A stretch of DNA of 64,000 nt, from the NCBI GenBank assembly GCA_020091685.1, contig CM034591.1, positions 13,422,043-13,486,042 of the forward strand. The letters are read 5' to 3'. Position 1 is the first letter of the stretch. Each line of letters starts with the position of its first letter. The notes below the pieces were generated by a model. That model did not search any database and was not told the DNA's origin. It saw only the letters and a list, made by a program, of their open reading frames with translations. Below are positions 1 through 10,700 of this stretch, piece after piece. The stretch comes from Lutjanus erythropterus. Lineage: Eukaryota; Chordata; Actinopteri; Lutjaniformes; Lutjanidae. The translations under genes and the position numbers were made by a program.

Positions 1-100
1 TATGTATGTATGTATGTATGGTCATATGTATGTATGCATGGCCATATGTATGGTCGTGTGTGTATGGTCATATGTATGGTCCTGTATGCATGGTCATATG

Positions 101-132
<32 letters not shown>

Positions 133-399
133 GTCGTATGTATGTATGTATGCATGGTCATATGTATGTTCATATGTATGTATGTATGCATGGTCATATG
201 TATGGTCATATGTGTGTATGGTCATATGTATGGTCCTGTCTGCAAGGTCATATGTATGTATGTATGGTCATATGTATGTATGTATGTATGGTCATATGTA
301 TGTATGTATGCATCGTCATATGTATGATCATGCAAGTATGTATGTATGGTCATATGTATGTATGTATGTAGGTATGTATGGTCATATGTATGAATGATC

Positions 400-430
<31 letters not shown>

Positions 431-1165
431 TGGTCATATGTATGTATGCATGGCCATATGTATGGTCGTGTGTGTATGGTCATATGTATGGTCCTGTATG
501 CATGGTCATATGTATATATGTATGTATGTATGTATGTATGGTCATATGTATGTATGTATGCATGTATGGTCATATGTATGTATGTATGGTCATATGTATG
601 TATGTATGGTCATATGTATATATGTATGTATGCATGGTCATATATATGTATGGTCATATGTATGTATGTATGCATGTTCATATTTATGGTCATATGTGTG
701 TATGGTCGTATGTATGTATGTATGTATGTATGTATGTATGTATGGTCATATATATGTATGTATGTATGTATGGTCATACATATGTCAGTATGTATGTATG
801 TATGGTCATTTGTATGTATGTATGGTCATATGTATGTCAGTATGTATGTATGGTCATATGTATATATGTATGCATGTATGGACATATGCATATATGTATG
901 TATGGTCATATGTATGGTCATGTATGCATGGTCATATGTATGTATGCTTGGTAATATGTATGGTCATGCAAGTATGTATGTATGGTCATGCAAGTATGTA
1001 TGTATGTATGGTCATATGTATATATGTATTTATGGTCATTTGTATGTATGGTCATATGTATGTATGTATGCATGGTCATATGTATGATCATGCAAGTATG
1101 TATGTATGGTCATATGTATGTATGTATGTATGGTCATATGTATGGTCATATGTATTGTTATATNG
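1..1165. repeat. TATG-type satellite with TATGGTCA variants
   Basis: Over a kilobase made of TATG units broken by GGTCATATG and related variants. A distinctive segment near 36 recurs near 448, giving a higher-order offset of 412 bp; another segment, ending GATCATGCAAG, recurs near 326 and 1085. The array runs off the left edge, so its full size is unknown. A single undetermined base is at 1164. Overlapping open frames here are artefacts of a repeat with few stops. Confidence 0.95.
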
Positions 1166-2889
1166 AAAAATGAATACATTCATGCATTTAATGGCAAAGT
1201 AAATGAATGTGAGAATTAAATCAAAGGTAAATAAATATCGTAGCATCTTAAAACAGAAATATCACGTCACACTTTATAATTAATTAATGGTAACATTTAT
1301 TTTTTGTACTATTTTTGGTGAATTCAATGGCATATTAAAGTATTTATTGAGTCATTTATGTATTTCTTTGTGTGTTTTTATTTTTGGCAGCACACTCCTC
1401 TATAAAGCAGAGAGATGCCATTAAATTCCCAGACAGTGGTCCTTTAACTTCTTAAACATTAATGCCTTTCACAGGTTTAGTGTTGCAACTCTTGAAGGAC
1501 ATGTGATTGAGAAATAAAGGGACGGACAATTTAATTATTTTCCATTCTCCAAATCGGAAACACATAAAAACAGTCTTCATCCAACCATCACTCCTTTATT
1601 CTTTGTTGTTGGCAGCTAATCTTATCACAGGCCTATCTGTGCAGAACATCATACACTGGAAGTTTATGCTGCGTGCATCTAAAACGTACGCATGTGCTTG
1701 TTGTGTGTGTGTGTGTGGGTGCATTCTTGTACAGCTCATTGGTGGCTCAGATCTTGTGCCGTGAGCAGTAGTTAGTCCAGATGTTTGGTGTCTACGGGAA
1801 CATACTACTTTGGAAACTTTCCCACATGCTATCTGGTGTGGTTGACTCTGCGCTGGCCCCAATCTTCAAAACAACCAGGCTCTAAAAATAGTCCGGGGCT
1901 CTTAATCATTCTGCAGACTCTCAACGTCGGCTCACAGAGCTCAGCTTGGACACATAAATTACCCCCACCCAAGTCTACATGCTATAAGTACTAAATACAT
2001 CTCATAGGCAGGATTTACAAGACACTAAGTATCTGATTTAACTGTTCGCAGCCCCATGTCACGCTCTCTAGCACCAGAAACACATGACATAGCATGAGCC
2101 GACTAACAGGCCTGGGTGAGATGGCTTATACATAATATCTGTCCCACCATAAAAATGTGATGATCTTGTAGAATACAGGACTTTATCAAGCACCATACCT
2201 GATTTAAGGGACAGCTCACCCCAGTATCAAAAATACATATTTTTCCTCTTACCTGCAGTGCTCTTTAACCATCTAGATAGTTTTGGTGTGAGTTGCAGAG
2301 CTTTGGAGATATTGGCCATTGAGCAACACAAGCCAGCTGCTTGACATCTCTAAGTGCCAAAGCAATACATTTAAAAAAAACTTGACCCTGTTACTCAAGA
2401 TAGTCCACAGACCTTGTTGTGAGCAGTTTCATGTAGGAACTTCTTTCTTTCTAGAAGAAAGGAAGTAGTTCCAGTAGATTTTACTGTAGAGACAAAGTAG
2501 TTCCCGCATGAAACTGCTCACAACTGATCAGAACAAACACAGATTGTTTTTATTTGTTCACTTTATAGGCAATATTCTGTGTATATTTGATCGTGTTCTC
2601 TTAATTCAGGTTTAATATATAAATATATTTTGCGCTATTTATGTTTTTATGTATAGTTATGTATTATTATTATTATTAAAAATACAGGTAAAAGTTAGTT
2701 TCAGTGACGTGATATCATTATCATTACATCGATATAGCACTATCAGAATTTTTTAAAATCCCTAATATCAGCATCAAGCCTAAAACTCCCTAATATTGAT
2801 ATAAAACAGACGTATTGCCCAGCCTTACCACTAATGAACCCCGACTCCACTAAATGCCATAACATGAAAAACACCAAAGACTACTCTTT
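1166..2889. other. Intergenic DNA beyond the 3' end of sema6d
   Basis: No gene was recognised. It includes one end of an interspersed repeat at about 2208-2540 that matches the 10796-11595 element ('caaaaatacatatttttc'). Within it, a segment with GAGCAGTTTCATG and its reverse complement near 2420-2520 can form a hairpin. AT-rich, TATA-like DNA follows to about 2830. Confidence 0.6.
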
Positions 2890-2903
2890 CTGTGCAGTAA
2901 TGT

Positions 2904-2909
2904 TTTATT
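2904..2909 (-). terminator. Probable distal poly(A) signal of sema6d
   Basis: AATAAA on the minus strand. It is followed about 15 bases later by a CA cleavage site (CTGCACAG) and then a U/GU-rich stretch (TCTTTGGTGTTTTTCATGTT), the full three-part poly(A) layout. It is the best such signal I see below the stop codon. Confidence 0.6.
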
Positions 2910-3793
2910 TCAACTATACATGCCGTGTTAAAAAAATCAACAATCAACAAAAAATATCATGAAACAAAGACCATCATTATTATTTACACATTCACAGTAC
3001 AACTTTACAACATATCTACACGCTCAAATACTCTGGAGATCATATATACACAGCTGGCCTTGCATCGCCATGTTGCACAGTATTTAAATCAAAACTACAT
3101 GACAAAATCCGGTTCATCATCTGCACACACATACACCGAGCTCAGACTGAAATATAAAGGCTTCAATTTAGATTGCAACAGAAAGACCCAGTTCATATTG
3201 CAATGTACAAGGCAGTTGAGCAGTGTATGTATGCTGAGTGTATGTCTGTGACGTCAGTGTGCATGTGTCGAGTAGAAAAAGAGAGCCCAAACACTGGTTA
3301 GATGACAGGCAGAAAGTCTTTACATACAATCATCACTTGTAAACAAAATGCGGCTTTGGGCTAAACAGGCAACTGACACTCGGATAGGATTGCAGATGTC
3401 ACCCAAATGATGCTAAGAGAAAATGATCCCTCAGTCGTCCCTACCTACTGGCCAATAGAAACAATTCCTGCCACTGCAATCCTGGTAGAATTACAGATTC
3501 TGCGAGGCCGCCGCCCGTGCCGACAGACGGCTGAACACTGTGTTAATACATTGGCTGTGGGCAGGATGTGCTGCGTTGAGCTGACCGCTCCACAGTACAA
3601 GGTCTAACCACCCTACATCCCACTGTCAAGAAAATACATTCACTGCATGGCACCTCTTTGTGGTGGATTAACACCGTTCTTTTCAACACCGGCAGTAAAG
3701 GAGAAAATTTGATTTATACCCCACATTGATGTTTTTTGGACTATCCTTTTGTACAAGTAGCATTCACACGTGGAATGTTTGTCAGACTAATAT

Positions 3794-4259
3794 AGACCCT
3801 TTTTGCGCAGACGTCGTGATTCCTTCGCGGTGTTAGCTGGAGGCAAAACAAAGGAAAAACTGGATGCGAAAACAAATCACCTCAGAGTAATAGGCCACAT
3901 AACCAAGTGAAAATCATCTTTCTGTGTTGGGTGCCAGAATTAGAGTAGTAATGGCTTAAAAAAGTACAAGTTAAACACAATAAGACGAAAACTTTGAGAT
4001 GTGAAAGGAAATACTCTCACAGCTGTTTTCCTAATTAAGCAGAAAACTACGACCGGTCACGTTCTGGTCTGTCTCTTTTACCGACCAAAGACAAGCTTCA
4101 ATTGGCCTCGTTACCTCTGTAAAACATGGAGAGACAGAAACAAAATACAACGCCACCAAAACTTGCTAGCTAGTGTTAGCTAACATGTTTAGGGAATAGT
4201 TTTGCCTCCACCTAAGCCCCGCCCAAATTAAACCTTCATAATCAACAGAAAAAGGGTCT
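3794..4259. mobile_element. Inverted-repeat transposon (MITE-like) in the 3'UTR
   Basis: It starts AGACCCTTTTTGCG and ends with the reverse complement, AAAAAGGGTCT. A related but longer copy lies at about 56470-57450, sharing stretches such as GCAAAACAAAGGAAAAA and GGCCACATAACCAAG. No transposase is encoded. It would be part of the long 3'UTR if the distal poly(A) site is used. Confidence 0.7.
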
Positions 4260-4712
4260 TTGATTTCCACATCACCACAGTCTGGATTAGGTAGTGATCT
4301 TCCAACGCATCCTGCTGTCTTTCCAAATTGCTTCTATAAAAATTGTTTATATAGTATATGACAATAACATACAGAGGACCAATTGACTTTGCCAATATTA
4401 CATACTGTAGTAGTTCATTTTGTGAATAAGGCACACAATGCACAGATTCAGGTTCACTTGCCTAAAAATATTTATACTCCTTATTTATAATATTTAAGTA
4501 TATACAGGATCTTGTCATTCCCAGCATGACTCATTTGGACACATTGGTAAAATGTTGTGTTGATTGTACACTGGCCACTCGCAGGGAAGCTGCACAGGGG
4601 AACACGGGCTGCAGAACCAGCACGGCAGATGACGGAGGTGTTACATCCATGTATTGTTCTAGGGGCAGTTTCATATACCTTTTAATAGGATTAAGGAAAA
4701 TGCTAGTGTTCT

Positions 4713-4718
4713 TTTATT
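4713..4718 (-). terminator. Possible proximal poly(A) signal of sema6d
   Basis: AATAAA on the minus strand within CTAATAAAAGAAC, just after a run of C on the minus strand (G run on plus at 4721-4729). The downstream sequence is only weakly U-rich, so it is a weaker candidate than the one near 2904. Confidence 0.3.
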
Positions 4719-5408
4719 AGGGGGGGGGGACACACAAGTTTAACAGAACAGAAGTGCCCTGAAATGTTGAATTCATACACATGGGCTGAACCACTGGTGT
4801 TGCTTTAGTTTCATATGGTAAATTCTTTAAATAACACAATAAAACATTATAAAGGCAAATCATTTTGTTCAAAATTCATTTATAGAATGAGATGAGAAAT
4901 GTTTTTTTTTCTTAATACCATTGCTACATAAAGAAAAAAGTCTCTTGAACCACCTGTAAAATTCCTACAAAGGGGCAGTGGAGGTTAAGGGAGGTTTCAG
5001 TCCTGGAGAGAAGCATTTTTTACCCATGTATCAGTTTTAACAGTGCGTTTGGTTGCTGAAAACTGTACTTCTTGGCCTCTGTCAGCAATATAATACACAC
5101 ACATACACACTCTCTCTCTCTCACACACACAAGCAGATGTGCACACCCATATCAAGGGCGGTCCAAGTCAGGTAGAGTAAAGAATTAAAGACAAAAGACC
5201 TATTTCTAAAACCAATAGCAGCAAATGTACTACGTAAAATTTCCCAGTGAGTTACAGAGACCCTGTCTCAGTATACGCCCAGCATGACCAACTTCACCTC
5301 AGCCTAATTAAGCAGAACACTACAGTGTGATACAAAAATATGGTTTAGGATTGGGGTTCAAACAAGAACAGAGAAGAGAGTTATTGTTGAAATGAGAAAC
5401 ACTGACTC

Positions 5409-5828
5409 AAGCTGCGTTTCCACCGAAAGTACCCAGAACTTTTTAGTCTCAGGAACTACTTTTCAAGGAACTAAAAGGTTTCTTCGGCCTATTGTTGCCT
5501 GTTTTCCATCATAATCTAAAGACTTGCCAAGATCAGAAAATCAGTCCACTGATGCAAAAAAAAAAATTGGTTTGCGTCTGCAGATTTTCAAAAATGTTGG
5601 CTGAAATAAAATGCTGCAAGTACTCGGCCGATCAAAAATGTTCAGTGCTGCAAAGTTCCTGCACTTTTGGAAAGTTCTATCCTTTCCAAAAGTGCAGGGG
5701 ACTTTTGGGGGGCTAAAATAAAGTCCCCAGAATTCAATTTAGACCCTGGTCCTTGTGGAAGATACGCACTGAATCCCTCCAAAGACTCCTAGTCCCTAGG
5801 GAAAGTTCCTGTGGTGGAAACTCAGCTT
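5409..5828. mobile_element. Inverted-repeat transposon (MITE-like) in the 3'UTR
   Basis: The left end AAGCTGCGTTTCCACC pairs with the right end GGTGGAAACTCAGCTT. Inner parts (CAGGAACT and AGTTCCTG types) also pair, so the whole can fold back. No coding capacity. The family is known to me as common in fish but I give no database name. Confidence 0.7.
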
Positions 5829-6589
5829 TAGGTCTTAGACAGGGCTTACGGTGCTTCCTCTGGCATGTGGCACCACTTTTGATAACCAAATGTGTACTTC
5901 CTTTACACAAACCTGCTTTGCAATCAACCAACACACACACTCACACATGAACACATTCATTTGCACTCGTTTTCTTTGTTCGCTTGTTGTTTGATTCAGC
6001 CATTTGCGATCATATCTATCTTAACCAACACACATACTATGATTTTTGAGTTTCCTCTCCTCTGCCCCCGGCCATCTGACTAACAAAGGCATGGCCTACC
6101 TCTCCTCTTTGTTCAGTTCACATTAGTGGGAAGACAGTGCTCAAGGGCAGTGACAAATGAGACCCATTCTTCAAGTATTCCACTGTTTTTAACTTGGTAC
6201 CACACGCACAGGACGCCGTAGCGGCTCCAGTTAGTGTTCTAAACCTCGTACCCAGTATAGTAATGGGCGACACCTAAGCCCAGATACAATGGGGAGCAGC
6301 AGATTCACCACTGTCCACTGTTCATATCCTACGGCTATCATGACAAGGGAGCGAGATGGAGACGTAGGGAGCAGAAAAGCCCCAAGGAGTATCTTTGGCC
6401 ACATGTGTGATTCTTCCCTTTTTAGTCTGAGTGAATGTGCATATCATTTAAAGGGGGAACACACCTCAAGTCAATACACAAACACACAATAGGCCCTACC
6501 CCATCCATAGTCCCCCCACCCCTCAAGCCCTCAGGGCTCAAGGCTCTACAGTCAAGGCCAAGAGCTCACTCAAAAGTGTCCATACTCTT

Positions 6590-7717
6590 TTAATAACTGT
6601 ACTTATTGACCACTCGCATCTGTGGAGTCTGTGGTTGAAACCCGTTGGGTTTAGGGGGCACATCTGGCTTAAGCGATGGGGTCCGTTTAACCCCCGTGCG
6701 AGGGAGAGAGCAATGCCCATTGTAGCTGCTCTGTCTGGATACAGAGGATGGGTGGGGTGAGTGCATTGCTGCCCCCATCCCTCCACCATGGGAGTCAAGT
6801 CTGGAGGGGGGTGTTGGAGGCATGTAACCCCCTCTGTTCATACTGTGTTGTCGAGACACAGACACCCCCATGGTTACCCCACTTGGCGAGGTGGATAAGG
6901 ACTGCCTGTGAGAGGCACTCCGGTGGAGTTGATATCCCCCTCTTTGCCTCTCCAGGGTGCCCCCCATGCTCAGGCTGCCCGTTGGTGTGGTGGGAGTGGT
7001 GGGCATGGGCACATCAACCCTCTTGGTGGGGCTGTGCCTTGGCAGGGAGGAGGAGGGAGAGTACAGGGAAGCCTCACGGCTGGGCACCCTGGGGGGTACT
7101 TCAGTCAGTTCCTCCATGGGCTCCAGTGTGAGGTGTTGCCTCGGGCGGGGCCCTGATCCCTCTTGAAGAATGGCCTTGGGGTTGGCCACAGAGTCATTGA
7201 GGTGTTTTAAAAGGTCATTTAGGGTATTTCTGGCATCGACAGACCTCTTCTGGTCTTTCCTACTTCCCTTAGAATCTGGATTCTTCAGCTTCTTTTCAGA
7301 TGAATGTGGCAGTGTATCATCTCCATTGTCAAGGTTAGGATGGTCATGTGTGGCGTTGGGAAGGACAACCGCACTCGGGATGTGGGAGTGTCCCAGGGCG
7401 AGGTGGGGTTGGTGGGAGTTTGAGTTCGGAGGAGCAGAAGAATGAAGGAACTGAGGACTCTTGGCTGATGAGTTGGACTCCTTCCGGGGTCCACTGACCT
7501 TCCCTGGCGCCCTCTCCCACTGGTTTTTGATAGGCTGCAGGCCTTTCTGTTGAAGCACAGGGGTGGACTCAGGTGTAGGCAGTGCAGCCAGCTCTGGGGG
7601 CTGACAGCCGTCCCGCAGGATCATGGTCTTGGTATCACCGTTGGGTGTGTTCAGGTCTTTGCCGTTGCTCAGCAGATTGGTGTACAGCTTGGGAGAGTCA
7701 ATGTTGCTTTGGTACTC
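6590..7717 (-). CDS. sema6d: sema6d last coding exon, cytoplasmic tail and stop
   Basis: It encodes residues 735-1109 and TAA at 6592-6590. It begins [16 protein letters not shown] as in human. Conserved islands are [42 protein letters not shown] (899-909), REASLYSP (948-955), [18 protein letters not shown] and the C-terminal block from 1071 on. Between them lie diverged Pro/Ser/Thr-rich linkers, including a PTTPTTPT run not in the human protein. The tail is the known docking region for Abl- and Ena/VASP-type partners in class 6 semaphorins; proline motifs are visible but the specific partners are inferred. Open frames on the plus strand across this exon are GC-rich shadows. Confidence 0.97.
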   Translation of the reverse strand, partial: EYQSNIDSPKLYTNLLSNGKDLNTPNGDTKTMILRDGCQPPELAALPTPESTPVLQQKGLQPIKNQWERAPGKVSGPRKESNSSAKSPQFLHSSAPPNSNSHQPHLALGHSHIPSAVVLPNATHDHPNLDNGDDTLPHSSEKKLKNPDSKGSRKDQKRSVDARNTLNDLLKHLNDSVANPKAILQEGSGPRPRQHLTLEPMEELTEVPPRVPSREASLYSPSSSLPRHSPTKRVDVPMPTTPTTPTGSLSMGGTLERQRGGYQLHRSASHRQSLSTSPSGVTMGVSVSRQHSMNRGGYMPPTPPSRLDSHGGGMGAAMHSPHPSSVSRQSSYNGHCSLPRTGVKRTPSLKPDVPPKPNGFQPQTPQMRVVNKYSY

Positions 7718-10700
7718 CTAAAAATGAGACAACAAATCAAAAGAGCAAATTACACACTGTCTCTGTGAAGATTCTGTCATCCAGGTCATGGTACTCTCTA
7801 GAAGCTGTACAAAGACAACTGGACTTGCTGGAGTTTCTTGACGTTTCTAATGGAAGAAGGTTCTTGAAGATATTACGCCTCCAATCCTTACATTCTGATG
7901 AAACCTTTCAGATGAGAAACATTTTCAAGAATCTTCTTCAGTTCTTCTGAGGAAGACTCTTGAAGAGAAGGGAAGGGAAGGCACTGGAAAACATCTTCAA
8001 GAACCTCAAGCAAGTCCAGTTGCCTTCATACAATTCCTAAAGAAGATTAGACACAGTTTCACAACTGTAATCTTCACACCATTCAGTCACTCCTCTCCAC
8101 AAAAGTAGGGATTCCCAGATTGATTGCCCATCGATTATCAGCCAATATTCAGTAATAATATGCAATCAGAGGATTGGAATGAATGTTTTCCAGTTGCTGA
8201 TCCCATGTATCTAATTGTAAACAATATTTTCCAACAAGCTTGCTAAAAACTTGCTGGTTAAACACTCCCTCAATAAAAAGCAGTCAAAAAAAGATCTGTA
8301 TCTGTTGTGTACTGGCCGATATGGCTCATAGACAATCTGCAATCGGGATCAGTAGCTTCCCCAGGGTGATGGGTGATCGGAGCATCCATGTACACAAAAG
8401 ACTTTGATGTAGCATTGGAGCTGTTACCTTTACAGGGCTGTCAAAGAGGCCGTTGAGCTTGACAAAGCTCCCAGTGGAGTCGGAGCAGGACGGTGCAGAC
8501 TCCGCATCCTTGTGGACATGTCTTGGCTTCCGGAGGAATGAGTCTCGGTAGCAGAAAACGATCAGACCAGCCAGGAGGGCACCCATAAGAAAAGCGGCAA
8601 ACACGCAGGTGATGAGGATGTTCATGTGGACCATCTGGTTGGTCTCACCTGCTTGTATATCCCACACACCTATAAAAACATTAAGGCATTGGTTAACCCC
8701 CTGGTGAAAACAGTCAAAGTGCTCAGTGAAGCATCCCTCCCCATTCAATAGCAAAACTGTGCATGTTTGTGTGTGTGTGAACACAATCATGCATGAGTTA
8801 CTGCTTCTACGCCTCCCCCCATACAAGGTAAACAGTCAACCACAACTAAATTCCATAAATACTGACACATTGCTATTCATCTACACCCAGATGAAGAAGA
8901 AATATGGTGAAGCAGAAGCTGTTAGGTACCCACATCCATTTCACCATCTATAAGTAGCAGTGCTATGTTAGTTCAGAAGGGAAGACTTGAAGTGTTGCCT
9001 TGATCCACGTTCCACTGGAGGCTTTTTGTCATGCATTTAACCGATACCAAAGGGTTAGGAGTGCACTCTGATCTGAGATAGAGAGCCAAATCAATCTTTT
9101 CGCACAGGAGATCAACCAGCAGGAAGTTGTTCAAAGGAAAGAGAAGCAGCGCTCGCCTTCAAGGTGTTGAGACGGTTGCTGCTCTACTGGAAGTTTGTTA
9201 GTAACCACAGACATTAAAAGAGTTAGTCATCCACCGTGCGGCCACAATAGTGATGTGGCAGAGCAGGCCCAGTCAATGATCTACCAGCCAGGGAAAACTG
9301 TTACCAGAGTTAAAAAAAAATCTATACTGGCAGTGAGAGAAGCTAAATCCAAACAAAAGATTTGAAAGAAACAATGTGAGAACAGTGAGTGTAAGGTTTA
9401 ATGATTAGAAAAGAAAAGAAAGAACAGAACATAAGGAAATTACAGTTTAAAGAAAAGTCAAAACAATGGTAACATGAAATATAATATGTATTAGGGATGT
9501 CACGAGAACTGATAACTTCGGTACCAAGCTGATGCCAATATTGTGAAAGTGTCACGTATTCGGTTCTGGTAATACATTTCTTCTGGATGGGGACAGTATA
9601 TGCCTGCAAGTGTTGTAGTCTGCTGTTAAATGCCAAAGGAAGATGTAGAACGGCTAAGGAACTACTTTGTGTTCGAGACAGGTCATCAGGGATTACAGTA
9701 AAAATGAATTTAAAAAATCCTGAATGTAAGCAGTGCCATTGAACTTTTCAGACGAAAGGAGGAAATACTTCCTACTTAGTGTGTAAAGTGAGTTTTAATT
9801 CATGTTAACCTTATGTTAACAACATAGCCAATTGTTATCCAGTGGCTAAACACAAAAAGCTACTGTGTTAGGCTAACATAATAGCACATAGTTGCAGGCT
9901 AACTTTGTGACTCGTTACCATTCACTCTGTGCCATCTCATCAATATTTATTTCCAGACGAATGGTCTGTCCCCATGACAGTAAATTTAAACTTGCTTTAA
10001 CTCTAAGTTCAACTCATATTCAAAGTTCAGCAGCAGAATTCACTCCATTACTTGATCCCATGATTGTAATTTGTGTCAGAAAATACCCCCCCTTAGTCTT
10101 TTGTCCAAGAAGCTCAGAGGATTATTTTATTTCAGGTGGCAAAGAAAAATAATGATGACTGAATCTTATGATTGTTTTTGTTTTTTACCGTAGTATTGAA
10201 TTGGGTATCGCCAATTGTGGCACTGCACTAGTATTAGTGTCAACTGCTAAACTACACCAGTATCGTGACATCCCTAATATGAAGACTAACATAATTATGA
10301 AAAAGTCTAAATTAAAATCTGCCATGTTCTCTAATTAAAAAAACCCTAACTAGCTGCCATTGTGTGCACGTGTGTGTTTGCTATGTGTGGCTTCACATTA
10401 GTGTAGCTTAGTGAGAGTTGTTGGCAGCTATCAGATCGGGCTCAATGCAGCATGCTGGCTGCCTCCCTGCGGGCCTTACCCTCTTGGCCCCCTGGGATAG
10501 AGTCTAAAGAATGGGAGGTGGCTGGGTCATCCTGCAGCACAAAGCCTGAGCCGTAGAGCTCTGGACCAGGTCCAGAGCTGGGGCTCTGAGTGGGTATGAG
10601 TACTGGGGGGTGTATGGGCCCACTGGGGTGGACAGTGACTGGCGCTGATGACAACTCCATGTCTGTGGTGACAAACAAATTGTTAACAAACTGTGCAGAC

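Larger units (their letters stand above)
2890..6589 (-). other. sema6d: sema6d 3'UTR (predicted extent)
   Basis: No coding signal is seen between the stop codon and the poly(A) site near 2890. The roughly 3.7-kb length is inferred from the best poly(A) signal. The stretch carries two inverted-repeat elements (3794-4259 and 5409-5828) and short CA/CT runs near 5096-5130. If the proximal signal at 4713-4718 is used, the UTR would be about 1.9 kb and lack one of these elements. Confidence 0.55.

Noticed and set aside
2..1202. Several long open frames in all plus frames, rich in M, Y, V, C
   Set aside because: They are translations of the TATG repeat, which rarely makes stop codons; there is no protein character.
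6748..7131. 127-residue plus-strand open frame
   Set aside because: It lies antisense to the conserved sema6d tail exon and is a GC-rich shadow of it.
8326..8826. 166-residue minus-strand frame as a single exon
   Set aside because: It reads through both splice sites of sema6d exon 18; only 8428-8669 is coding.
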